DNA from: Pleurostoma richardsiae
Taxonomy: Eukaryota > Ascomycota > Sordariomycetes > Calosphaeriales > Pleurostomataceae
NCBI GenBank assembly: GCA_030052745.1
Contig: JANBVO010000028.1
Span: 1 to 64,000, forward strand
Length of the DNA: 64,000 nucleotides
Direction: 5' to 3'
How positions within the stretch are numbered: position 1 is the stretch's first letter; each line of letters begins with the position of its first letter. A program made the position numbers and the translations under genes. Of the stretch, positions 1-11,404 are shown one piece after another. Under the pieces are notes generated by a model that saw only the letters and a program-made list of their open reading frames with translations, made no database searches and was not told the origin of the DNA.

Positions 1-604
1 AGTAAATTCATGGTTAAATTGACGGTTTCCAGATATCTCCTGGCCAAAGCTGCGTTCTTTTGGGGCCATTGCGGGCTGTAGAGAAGAGGTTGAAAGTGGA
101 AGGTTGGATGGGGAAGAACGCGTCGGGTGCATGGGGACGCGTTGGTGGGGCCAACAAGAAGATTTTCCATGTTAAAAGCGAAGTCTACTGGTAGGCTGAG
201 GCTGGAAAGGGTTCTATTTGCAGTGAGACACTAATGGTGGCGACATGTTCTGGCCGAGCTGTGGAGACGGTGCTGGGGTGAGATCATTGCCCAGTTGTTC
301 CGAAGCCGATTCACCGAACACCAAGAGACGCGCCGTGGACCGGACGTCCCAGAAGCCTGTATGATGGTAGATCGTCAAGACATGCTTTATTCGCGGCGAG
401 ATAGCCCCAAGACGCAATGGTTAGATGTGTCGGATGTCAAGATCCCATATTTGCTGCATAGTGCATCTCCCTGCCTCCCCTCTTGCAAACGTGTGGTCGT
501 TGAAAACTTAGGGTGAACACTAAAACTTAAGGTTATATGAGCTCTCAACACTTCTGCCCGTCACGAGCATATTCACATCCAACATCTGCGGTTGAAAGGC
601 GAAC
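1..604. other. Upstream region without a recognised gene
   Basis: No open frame here resembles a protein family I know; the short frames on both strands overlap one another. The right part should carry the promoter and 5' leader of the pterin dehydratase gene that follows. Nothing else is seen. Confidence 0.5.
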
Positions 605-1391
605 ATGTCAATCCTTCTTCGAACATCGAGATCTTCCATTCCAAGGCATCTACCCATCTCTGTCCTCTCCGCTGGACGACGGTCCATGTCGACCCTCCAG
701 CCCCGGTTTTCGGAAGGCTCAGACACGGAGTCGCTGTCGCATGCCTTGAAGCCGCTCCTGACCTCCTCAGGCGGCCGGTGGTCCCTAACGTCGAATGGAC
801 AAGGTCTAGAGCGGCCTTTCAAGTTCAAAACATTCGCAAAGACATGGGTGGGTTCTTTCCCCATAGGTAGCGTCGGTCCCGTTCTGGCACACTCAGGCCA
901 GCAGTGGGACAGACTGTTGATTGCCTGTGTTTATACGCGTCACAACCTCCCGTGACCGCGTGCCGATGACGCTTCATCATATACAGAGTAGCTGACCAGT
1001 GCGGGCTGCCCCGCTTCACAGGACTTCATGACGGCCGTGTCGCTGCAGTGTAAGATCAAGAACCACCACCCGGAGTGGTCCAACGTCAGTGCAACCTCCA
1101 TCTCGAGGGCCCTTCGCCCCCCTAGCCACCATGCCTGAAGCCCACCCGTGGTGGTAAGCTCACTGTCTACCCTAGGTGTACAACATGACGTTCATCCGCT
1201 GGACAACGCACAACCCAGAGGGCCTGTCCGCCAAGGACGTCGACCTCGCCGCCGTCTGCGACTCGCTGGCGAAGGATTTCGGGGAGACCCAGGAGACATT
1301 AGAGACGGCCCAGAGCTGTACCCTGAAGACGCTTGCGGACGGGACAGCGTCTACCGCCGGTGACTGCTGCACGCCCAAGCCCAAGCCGTGA
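605..1391 (+). CDS. Pterin-4a-carbinolamine dehydratase (PCD/DCoH family)
   Basis: The product should dehydrate 4a-hydroxytetrahydrobiopterin, recycling the pterin cofactor of aromatic amino acid hydroxylases. Three exons are inferred: 605-847, 1022-1084 and 1176-1391, with introns 848-1021 (GTGGGT...CACAG) and 1085-1175 (GTCAGT...CCTAG), giving about 173 residues. The family signature is clear across the joins: FKTFAKTW, then DFMTAVSLQCKIKNHHPEW with the paired His and Pro-Glu-Trp, then SNVYNMTFIRWTTH. The enzyme is usually about 100 residues, so this one has roughly 70 extra N-terminal residues rich in Arg and Ser with no acid residue in the first 35, which looks like a mitochondrial presequence. 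A second in-frame ATG at 686 would remove part of this extension. Family call is firm; start and location are inferred. Confidence 0.88.
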
Positions 1392-1841
1392 TTAGCCCTC
1401 CAGATCCTGTACTACTACCACGTTGTGCTATATGTATTATTTGAAAAAACATAGGTTATCACTTTGATGGCAAGAGCAAGCAAATCGGTCTAATGTCATG
1501 AATTAATAGTCTAGTAATTATTGTACCGAAGTGATCAACGAATGAAGCGACCCATGGCAGCTGAATATGTACCGGAGAGGAACGCCTCAAGACGCCAGCC
1601 ACCCTCTCTAGATGCGTAGTTTCCCGCTCGGCCATCGCGGCGGTGGAAGCTCTCTGGCGATGACACAGAGCGCCGTTGCTTCGTCATATATACAAACACC
1701 CACAAATCCATCCCCGGCATTCACATTCTCTCTTCCTCGCGGATGTGGCACTTGGCCAAGTCTTGTCTGTGGTCCGTGGCGACGGACGCTAATTCTTATC
1801 CCATGTGCTGCGGCACCAGGTTGGCGCGTCGGCGCATGCAT
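1392..1841. other. Convergent intergenic region (PCD / ERG25 3' ends)
   Basis: The genes on both sides end towards this stretch, so it should hold two 3' untranslated regions. An AT-rich part around 1430-1530 may include polyadenylation signals for the left gene. No gene is seen. Confidence 0.5.
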
Positions 1842-2920
1842 TTACTGGGCCTTCTTCTGCTTGATCGCGGCGAGCTTCTTCTCGCGGCGCTTCTTGCTAG
1901 CCTCGGCACCGGCCTCGGTGTCCAGGCAGTAGTCCCACCAGCGGAAGCTCGACGCGTAGTTGCCGATGAAGCGCTCGTGGTGGAGGTCGTGGTGGTCGGC
2001 GCCGGCCCAGAAGGGCAAGACGTGCCTCAGGCTCCAGGGGAAGTCGTAGCCGCTGTGGGCGTCGATGGCCTGGAACAGACGCAGGATGATCCATGCGTAC
2101 ATGGTGGCAAGGTGCAGGTCCTTGGTGAAGCTGACCCAGGCGATGGGGGTACCGACGACACCGATACCGAGGATCATGGTCTCGATCGGAGAAGCATACT
2201 CCGCGGCCAGGCCGAAGGGTGCCGAGTAAGTGTGGTGCAACTTGTGGATGGCCTTGTACAGCGGGCCGTAGTGCAGGGCCCGGTGGTTCCAGTAGTGCCA
2301 GGCGTCCTCGATGATGAAGAAGATGGCGATCTGGTAGGCCATCTTCCACACGGAGGGGAAGGGCACGCCGTACTCCATGCCGAAGTAGGTCGCGACGGGG
2401 TGGAAGAGCCAGATCTGCGGCAGCTCGACAGTCACATGGCTCAGAAGAACGAGGGCAGCGCAGTCCATCTGCTCCTTCCAGGTGGGGACCTTTTGCTGTG
2501 GGGGAAGTCAGCCTCGGAATTACGAGACATGTAGTCGACGCGAGGTGTGAACGTACCTGCTGAAGCTTGAATTTGTTGAAGAAGGGGATGGTATCGATAA
2601 TCATCCAGGGCAGACAGCGGCCGAAGTAGAAGACTTCGTGCATAATGAAGCTCATGATGCCGGTAGCGAGGACATCATTCTGCATCCAGAGGTACCAGGC
2701 AGCCCAGAGGCGCTCGACCACGTTCAGCTGCACATTGTACTTTGAGACCTCGTCGAAGACGGTGAAGTAGTCGTTGGTCGTGCCATTGAGGCTGACGATC
2801 GTCGAGTTTCTGGAAGAAGCATGTTAGCATTTCTGGCTATGGTCGACGCGCAGCTGCAGCGGCGGCGGCGGCGAATCAGGGGTTGGGACTCGGGAAGGAG
2901 GACACGAACATTGTTGCCAT
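1842..2920 (-). CDS. ERG25: C-4 methylsterol monooxygenase ERG25
   Basis: This membrane di-iron enzyme of the endoplasmic reticulum oxidises the C-4 methyl groups of 4,4-dimethylzymosterol in ergosterol synthesis, acting with ERG26 and ERG27. Exons (reverse strand): 2910-2920 (11 nt), 2557-2809 and 1842-2495, giving 305 residues, the usual length. The three histidine clusters that hold the iron are visible: HRALH (about 159-163), HKLHH (172-176) and HHDLHH (256-261), with the family motif HSGYDFPW between the last two. Hydrophobic segments occur before and between them. The C terminus KKAQ fits a di-lysine KKXX ER-retrieval signal. The tiny first exon encodes MATI and part of Asn; joining it to exon 2 restores [14 protein letters not shown]. 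The start rests on this splice, which is well supported by frame and consensus sites. Confidence 0.95.
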
Positions 2921-4654
2921 GGCTGCGACTAGAAGGATCCCGAAGGAGAGCAGGCCAGGAAAAGGGAATTGAGAAATAAAAAGGTCGCCAACAAGTTGAT
3001 GTGCTCCAAAGTAAAAGGAGGTCCCCTTGCACCGGAAGAGAGAATTGCCAGAAGACTCGACTTCCCTGCGCTGGATAGAGGCTGGGCTGGATGGTGCGGT
3101 GGGAGAGTTGAAGAGGAGATAAGGGGGGTTTTATGGGAGAGACTGAATTTGCAGCAAGCCTGGACCATGGATAATTCCTGATGCTGGTTTTGGACCGAAC
3201 TGACTGACGGGCCTAAACGTTAGCAGCAGAGACCAGACAGACGCAACGCAACGCAGCGCAGCAGCGCAACGCAATGCAGCAGCCCCTTGCCGAGAATGGG
3301 ACGAGCAGCGGTGGGGACGGAAGAGCGCAGATCCAGCCAATGGATAGCCGGGATAACGTGCGAGGCTGCTGCCAGGGCGTGGAGAATGAGCAGATGCGAA
3401 AAGGGCCCTTTCCGTCTTCCGATCCACTCACGACGCAGCAAGCGGTGGCGGCAATTACCGGTCGAAAGACGCCCGCCCCGTTGGGTCTGCAGTTGCGGTG
3501 CTGCAGGTGCCACAGGTACAGAGGTACCTCCGCAAGGTCCCGCCGCCCCCCATTTCTCAGATCCAGGGATCGTCTTTTGTCGCTTTGTGTTTCTTTGTGC
3601 CTTTGCCGCATCGCGAATTCGTGTTCGGTTAGGGCTTTGATTGGCCGGCCCGCTGGGGCGGTGAGTAGCTAAATGCTCCTCTGCCGCACCCTCTTCTCTT
3701 TATCTTATCAGCGATCCAACGCCTCCGCAGTGCCCGCACCCTCCGGACTTCCACAAGTCGCCTGACATGATGACAGCGTCGTCTCTTCTGCTCCGAGTTT
3801 ACACGGCTCGCAAGATCCCCTCTCCCAAGGTCCCTCTTCTCTTAGGTAAGTAGGTGCCGGGGCTGGGGCTGCACAGGGACAACTCCGCAAGACGATAGTC
3901 CCGTCCGACAAATCACCCTCGCGTGGTTGGTTACAGGTACTTGGAGGTAGGGAATGAGAAGGTACCTTGCCTAACTTGGGAGCTTCCAGGGGCATTCCTT
4001 TTCTGAAGAATAAGATGCAGATTTGCTTGGATTTGTTTCGTCAATTGGCCCGTTTACACTGGAGCTCTTACTAAGAAAGAGTTTCCTGGCATTTTCATGT
4101 TATTCAACTTTTGCCCTGCCCTGCTTGCTTGTCGCACCAAACGCCGCGCCGGTTCTTTTTGTCTTGCCGCTTTCTAACTGGCTGTTGCACAAGCCTATGA
4201 TGACATCCCGCCCTGTCAATCCTCCCACTCCTCTTCAGTCCTGCCCGCCAGCAAACCAACCCCGAGTGCTTGAACATCGGTCCCCGTCTTCTTCTGTTGT
4301 GACTTCAGACACACTTGAGATAAGGTACTCTGCACCTTGTCAAGTGACCTGCGCATCTCGGCGTCGTCAGCTTTCTTCACCCGCCCCGAACAAGAACGCA
4401 GCGGCGCGTGCGAGGCGCAGCCGGAAGTGGATGAGTTCATAGCCCACATTTTCCATCCCGCAGACCTTGCAACCCGGCAGCCGGTCAACGGCCCCCGTCG
4501 TCTCTTCTCTCGGCTGGCCTGCCATCCGACGCTGTGGATGGCCTGATTGCCTCTCGCCACCACCTCTACGTATGCAGGTCCGCCTCCTGAAGTTTCCGGT
4601 CGCCGCTTTCACACACCGTCGCTCCGGGAAGCCGCCGCGCTTCGATAAACAAAC
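2921..4654. other. Long divergent promoter region between ERG25 and NCA2
   Basis: About 1.7 kb separates the two start codons, which diverge. It contains CT-rich stretches and, on both strands, CCAAT cores (around 3338 on the plus strand; complement near 3637), compatible with the CCAAT-binding complex, though such short matches are weak evidence. An imperfect ACGCA-type repeat lies at 3241-3282. Open frames of up to about 139 residues occur here but have biased, unfamiliar composition, and I do not regard them as genes. Confidence 0.5.
3241..3282. repeat. Imperfect short tandem repeat of ACGCA / GCGCA units
   Basis: The sequence runs ACGCAACGCAACGCAGCGCA and continues with further CGCA-containing units for about 40 bases. 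It lies in the non-coding region upstream of ERG25. It looks like slippage-derived low-complexity DNA, with no function evident. Confidence 0.7.
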
Positions 4655-6749
4655 ATGTCGATTGTTGCCGAGTTAGTAGCATCCTTCCTCGTTATGTGCA
4701 TGCATCAGTATGTGGTTCGGGTTCGCAATGTTGACATAGCCCCTTTCCTCAAACTATAGTCAGGTGCGGCGCATAGATGCCGAAATCGACCGCATTTTAC
4801 TGCACCCTCTGGTCGCGCCTGATGCTGGGCTGGCGGCCGAGGAGCACGGGACTACCGACGTTGTTGCCGCCGCCGCCTTCTCGTCCCCTCGCGTGAACGA
4901 GCTCCTCCGTATCGTGAGGACTCTATCAACCACCTCCGCCTCTGAGCCGCTGTTGCCTGCTTGGAGGATCAGGGATCTTCTGCATCAGTCCGGCCTAGTT
5001 GCTGCCGCCGATGAGGGCGGGGCTCTCGAGGCCAAGAGCCATTATGAGTCCGAGATTGAATGGCTCCTGATTGGAAAGGCTACGACCCAGGCCTACGGGC
5101 TGATCCTGAACACCCTCCTTGACGAGATCACCCCTCTCAGTAATGACATCTGGTACTGGGACGATGTCCTGGGCTCCTACACGAACAGCAGCATTTACGC
5201 CATTCAGACGTCGCCGCTGCGCTGGTGGTCTTGGACCAAGGATATATACCACGAGAGCCGGCAGCGGATCCATCACCTTGGCGAGTTGCCAGCCCAGGCC
5301 CTGGATTCCGGTAGAATAAGAACAGGCTTGTCTCAGAGATGGAGACAGTTCTACTCTATAGTCCGGGAGAGTATCACGGACCGATCTATCGCCGACATGC
5401 AACGTAGGATCTTGTCTCCTGTAGCCTTGTGCCGCTCTCAGGCCAGGCAGAAGCAGGCCCGACTGAAAAAGTTGCGCGAAATGACAGCCAGCGGGCTTGG
5501 TGTCCTCATTGACGAGGGCTTGAGCTTTGGAGTCGACGATGAGGCCAAGGGAGAGGTCAGCGAAAGCGCCCATGAATGGAAGGGGGTCGTCGAGCGGAGC
5601 GTGGCCCTGATGGACATGGTTCTTAAGGACGTCACCTCGCTGGATGCCGGCATCTCCGAGTTTGAGGACAAGGTGTTTGCCGGGGTCGAGGAGGACCCGG
5701 AGCTCTCAATTCATGTCGAGGATACTTCTGGAGTGAACAAACCGGCGATTCTGGCCAGGCGACTTCTGACACTTCTTCGGACCGGGATCCCTGAACATAT
5801 CGCTGCCACTGACAGAATCGTTAACGAGAATGGCAGACCGTCGAGGCTGGTGAGATATTGGCTACCTGCGGGTATCCTTGTGCTCTCATCCTCCACCATT
5901 CTGCGCATTCTCGTCAACAGGAGAGATGATATTATCGACTGGATAACCAACTTCGGGGCCACGGTCAGGGACTTTTGGTTTAATTGGGTCGTTGACCCGA
6001 TTCGGAAAGTGATTGGCACCATACGACACGATGAGAACAGCGAGATCGCTATCATGAGCCGGGACAGCCTGAAAGCGGACCGAGAGAGTTTGGAGCGCAT
6101 GGTCGTGGACTTCGCCGTTGATAAGCCGTCGATAGCGCTTGGGGAATCTTCAGCCACGGAAGCTCATCTTGCGGAGATTAGGGCCAAGGTGAAGGAAGGA
6201 GATGTCACGCCGGTGCTGAGAGCATACGAGAGAGATCTGAGAAAGCCCTTCATGGGTGCCGTCAAGGGGGATCTCGTCCGATCGCTGCTCATCCAAGTCC
6301 AGAAGACAAAGGTCGACCTCGAGGTGGCAATAAGTGGCATTGACTCTCTACTCAAGAGCCAGGAGCTTGTCTTTGGCTTTGTGGGACTGACTCCGGGCGT
6401 CCTCGTGTCATGGGCCCTTCTCCGATACCTTCAGGGTGCTCTAGGCGGCCGGAAAGGCATGCGCCGGGGCCAACGAGCTGGACGGAGCGTGCGTGTCCTT
6501 CGGAACATTGACCGCATATTCTCTGAGGCGCTTGCGACTCAGAACAACAACCTGCTCCCTTACAAGGACCACGGTCTGCTCGTGGCGGAGGTGCACGTTC
6601 TGCGGCAGCTGGTGCACGGGCTCATGCCGGGGGAGATTGAGAAGGAGTTCCTCGAGGACCTCGATGACCTGGCTAATGTTAAGGGAATCCAGCAACAAGT
6701 TCGTGCCCTGGAGAGGATTCGCTGGGCTTATGCGAAGTGGCTGAGGTGA
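4655..6749 (+). CDS. NCA2: Nuclear control of ATPase protein 2 (NCA2)
   Basis: NCA2 is a mitochondrial membrane protein that, in yeast, acts with NCA3 in expression of the mitochondrially encoded ATP synthase subunits 6 and 8. A 17-nt first exon (4655-4671) joins across an intron (4672-4759) to a long exon 4760-6749, giving 668 residues starting MSIVADQVRRIDAEIDRI. Two hydrophobic segments are seen: LPAGILVLSSSTILRIL (around residues 375-392) and FVGLTPGVLVSWALLRYL (around 545-563); the second is the best conserved block of the family. The rest is helical and charged. Choosing the 4655 start requires the intron, but the join gives the expected N terminus and a clean frame. Identification is by recognition of the family motifs, not alignment. 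Confidence 0.88.
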
Positions 6750-7659
6750 TGTCTGCGTCTCCAACGCATCGGTGGAACGAGGCATTGAGATTAGCATCAC
6801 CAGCACTCTGGACAACCCTGAGCGGACGAGTGTAAAGCGAGAATAGGTGTTAGACAAAACTGTAAGCAAAGCGAAAAGACCGGCATGGCGGCCAGAATAA
6901 GCATGCGGCATAGATGAAGATAAAAAGATTACATCTGAGCTATTCTGCGGCGACCGCGCGTCAGGAGAGCCTGACCAAATCATGGGGGACTGAAGAAGAG
7001 GCATCTGCGCCGCCTGTTGCATGAGCCAGCGCCTTGTAGAAACTACAAAGTCATAAAGAAATCCATTTGCCAAGGTCACTGAATGAATGTATGCGTTCCA
7101 TACTTCCACGTTTGCTGGTTGTGAGCTTGAATACGGAGAAAGCTACTCATATATGGGAATCCTTCGGTCGAACGTTCTCTACTTCTTTGACTCGTCAGTA
7201 CAGACAATCGCCATCACAGCGTGCGTCGACAGTTGGGCAAAAGGTACGTGGATTAGTTGAGGAGACACTGCATATTGGATGTACTGCCTAGCGTCGGTCG
7301 GCCAGTCACACGCAGCCCAGCCAGCCAGCTTGGCGGATCGGCGCGTCCAAGAGCCCGCCACGCTGTCGTCTCTGGCCGGGGCCCGATAACCACTCAACCC
7401 TTACGAAACCTTGTCTCAACGTCACCCAGCAGAAGCGCAACGCGGCTGACCTTCCCGCCCACAGATCCTCATCTGCAGGCACATCTTGACGATAGCGAAA
7501 TCCGATCCCGCCGTCTCCTGATATTCCCATCTGCGCATCGCCGATAGAGCGCTTCGTTGCTCGACTGCCCGCCCTCCTGTCATCTCCGCCTTCTGCTTCT
7601 GCGACCGCCGCCTTCACCAACACACCGTTGACGGCCCTTCGAGGAGACGCACATTCACA
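6750..7659. other. Intergenic region between NCA2 and the Sec4-like GTPase
   Basis: This 0.9 kb holds the NCA2 3' end and the promoter and leader of the Rab gene. A short CCAG repeat occurs at about 7315-7328. The 100-220 residue frames on the minus strand overlap NCA2 or are unlike any known family. No gene is supported. Confidence 0.5.
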
Positions 7660-8560
<901 letters not shown>

Positions 8561-9152
8561 GGTGGTGCGAGGAACAGTGATTGTTGTCTGATCCTGAGAA
8601 GGGCCGCCCTTTTGAGTCGATGGGGCTGAGTTCAATTGGAGGGCCCAGAGAAAGAGAGGAGAGAACACCGCGTGAGGAGAGCAAGCGAGAAACACGGAGC
8701 ATCCAGAGGCGGGAACCAAACACTGTCTATACAGGATCACGGAGGCCGTCGTTGACCGGCAGCGGAGCCTCTTCTTCCTGCTCGATTCACCATCGTCATC
8801 TTAACCGTGGAGGCGGGCGTGCGGGGGAGCAGAGGGAGGAAGAAAACGTGCTTTCTCTTTGATCGTTTTTTGTAGAGGACTGAGAGCCGCGCTTTGAGAG
8901 GAAGTGCAACATATCTGGCCAAGGAGTTTGGTTGATTTGGGTTCTTTAATACAGTATGCTCTTTTTTCATCGGTTTATTCCTGTCCTCCTGTCAAATGCC
9001 TCGCTGCTCCGGGGAACCTCTCCATCGCTGAGGAACCAGGAGCGGCAGCATAGTGTTGATCTTCCGGCAGAGTATTATGTACAATAGACGGGACAATCGA
9101 GTATCTACATATTTCGTCGATCCTCTTTGTCTTAACCGCCGTTTCCGCTCCC
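8561..9152. other. Convergent intergenic region
   Basis: The Rab gene and the next minus-strand gene both end here. Purine-rich stretches and T-runs suit 3' untranslated regions. No gene is seen. Confidence 0.5.
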
Positions 9153-10911
9153 TTACCAAATCACCATAGCATCAACCACGACGCTCCTCTTCTTCCCCTC
9201 CTCATACACCTCCTCGACCCGCCGCTTGTGCCAGCTCCGCACGAACCGCGGCGCGTCGTCCGCGTCCGCGAACGTCACCAGGAACCGCGACCCGCGCTCC
9301 CCCTCGTCCGCGGGCCCGTCCGCGTTCCGCCTCAGCGGCGCCACGCCGGACCGGTCCCCGCGCCGCGCGGCCAGCCGCCACGCCAGGTTGCGCTCGCGCC
9401 CGTCCTCCTCGATGGCGGCGCGCACGGCGCCGAGGGCGAGCTGCGCGCCGCCGGCCAGCGCGAGCAGCACCCTCGCGGTGCGCTCCGTGCGCGGCAGGCC
9501 GCTGCGCAGGTAGAAGACGCCCTGCAGCGTCGTCTTGGCCGCCAGCTCGTTGACCGTCTTGGACACGTAGAACTTGACGCCCAGGTCGAGGTCCGCCGTG
9601 GGCGGGACTAGGGAGAAGGCGTGTGGCCTCTCGGAGGCGGCGGCGGAGGTCGCTGTCGTTGATGTCGCCGTCGGCGTCATCGTCATCGTTGTCGTCGTCA
9701 TGCGCGGCCCGCCAGGACGGGATGGAAGTGCCTGTTGCCGCCAGAGGCTGTGCAACCGCGCGGCCTCCTCCCTGTAGGCGTCCGCCGCGCCAATGTTCTC
9801 GAAGAAGAGGTAGTACTGCCCCAGCGGCTCGTTGGTGTTGGGGTCGTGCGCCTGGAGGACTAGACAGGCAGACCATAGTCAGAATAGGTCACACAAGAGA
9901 ATCAATACAATAAGGAGGGGAGGAAAAGAAAGGTGCCTCACCTTTCTTCAGCCCGCTCACCCAGCCCTCGACGTGCTGGCCCTGCGGCGCGAGGCGTAGG
10001 AAATCGCTCTCAAGTAGCGAGCTGCTCGCGCACGACAGAACGAGCACGACCCAGGGGTCGCGGCGTCCTACCGGCAACTTGAAGTCTTCCTGATGCTTCA
10101 CCAATGCCTGATGCGTCAAGCGTTTCTGATGCCTACGGCGTGCCGGTTGCTTTCTGGGCCCAGGCGCTGCCGGTGAGCTGTCCCCAGTGTCATGACCGTC
10201 CGACCGTGACTGCCGTGGGCTGTTGTCCTCAGGGAACACGTGCGGTTCCTCGCGACTGGAATCCAGCGCCTTGCTGCTAGTCACAGTTCTGTTATCAACC
10301 CTCCTTCCTGGCAATTCAACATGGTCCTCGGAGCCACCTCCTAGCTGCGCGGCACTGGCTCGGAGCCGGGCTCGGCTGGCGGCGATGTCCTCGTCGCCGC
10401 TCCATCTCAACAATTCACGGTTGCTTCCCCAGTCACCAGCCGGCTGCCCGCGGCCGGGTCTTGGCAGCTGCCTCTCGGCGAGGCCTGACGGTCGCTTTGT
10501 AGGTCGCTTGCTCGGTGCGCGGGACGGCGTGTCCCTTTCCGTGGAACCGCGTTCTTCCGGGAAAAGCTGCTCGTGTATGGAGAGTGTAGAAAGAACCTCG
10601 CTAAGAGTCTCAGTTTCTCGCGTAGGCGGATGTGGAGGAGGCTTCGGCGGCGTCGCTGTCGGTGTCCGGAGTGATCGAGGCTTTACGGCGCAGTCATCAG
10701 CATGAGCGCTCTCTACAGAGAGATGGCGGAATGCGTGTTCAGCCCTCACATTCTCTTTTGGAAAAAGCTGGTCGAAAATAGATTGCTCCTCCGCTTTACG
10801 GTCTGCATAGCCGCGACTCCACGGGGCCAGAAAGCTACGGCGAGGTTGTTGTAGACGTCTCCATCCTGCGGACAAGGGCACCTGCGACAGCAGCTGCCTC
10901 CTCCCGTGCAT
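9153..10911 (-). CDS. Uncharacterised, probably mitochondrial protein with repeated LFPxE motifs
   Basis: I do not recognise this family. Two exons on the reverse strand, 10911-9942 and 9859-9153, joined over the intron 9860-9941 (GTGAGG...CTAG), give about 558 residues. The first 35 residues (MHGRRQLLSQVPLSAGWRRL...) are rich in Arg and poor in acids, a mitochondrial presequence pattern; an in-frame ATG at 11004 would add 31 residues ahead of it. Residues about 44-53 read SIFDQLFPKE and about 111-120 read SIHEQLFPEE, a near-exact duplicated motif, with a looser third copy (HVFPEDN) further on. A long disordered Ser/Pro/Arg-rich middle follows. The C-terminal third is folded-looking (WVSGLKKVLQAHDPNT, GQYYLFFENIGAADAYREEA, FYVSKTVNELAAKTTLQGVFYLRSGL). 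The second exon is very GC-rich. Existence of the gene is well supported; function unknown. Confidence 0.72.
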
Positions 10912-11404
10912 CAATGCAGTAGGCACTACGGCGCAACCATAAGTAGCTGGTGGGAGAGGACGGCGCGCATCGATAAACTCGCTGGTGCGCTCGGGTCGTG
11001 GCACGTATGGCTCGACGGGTATTGGAAGTTGAAGAGGATAAAATGGAGCTGCCGAGATCTTCAGGCCCGGAGAGCTGTAGTGGGGCCGCTCCGGTCACAA
11101 ATTTCTACGACATCCATATCCTCCTCCGGCCCGTGACTGCTCCGTTCTCACGTTATTTTGCCCGACGTCAGAAGTCGGGGTTATCAACAAGGCCTCTCTC
11201 CATAGCACCGCGCGCGATCCGGCAAGTGGACACCCCAATGCGTTACCGGACTGGACAGAGATCTCAACACCATCCCTGGTTCCGCGCCAGAAAAAGCTGT
11301 CAGAGGCCTATATGAGCCTCCCGTTGCCTCTGTCCGGGCATCGAAGAGTTACCGCTCTTGTGTTCTCATCATCCCTCCTGTGCTCTCTTCTCTACTGGCT
11401 CATC
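10912..11404. promoter_or_regulatory. Divergent promoter between the LFPxE protein and AFG2
   Basis: The two flanking genes are transcribed away from each other, so this 0.5 kb should serve both. Both have in-frame upstream ATGs inside it (11004 on the minus strand, 11312 on the plus strand), so it may be partly coding. No specific factor site is claimed. Confidence 0.45.

Noticed and set aside
1743-2534. 263-residue frame on the plus strand
   Set aside because: It is the complement of ERG25, whose histidine clusters are in the minus-strand frame; the plus frame has Val/Gly/Glu-biased content.
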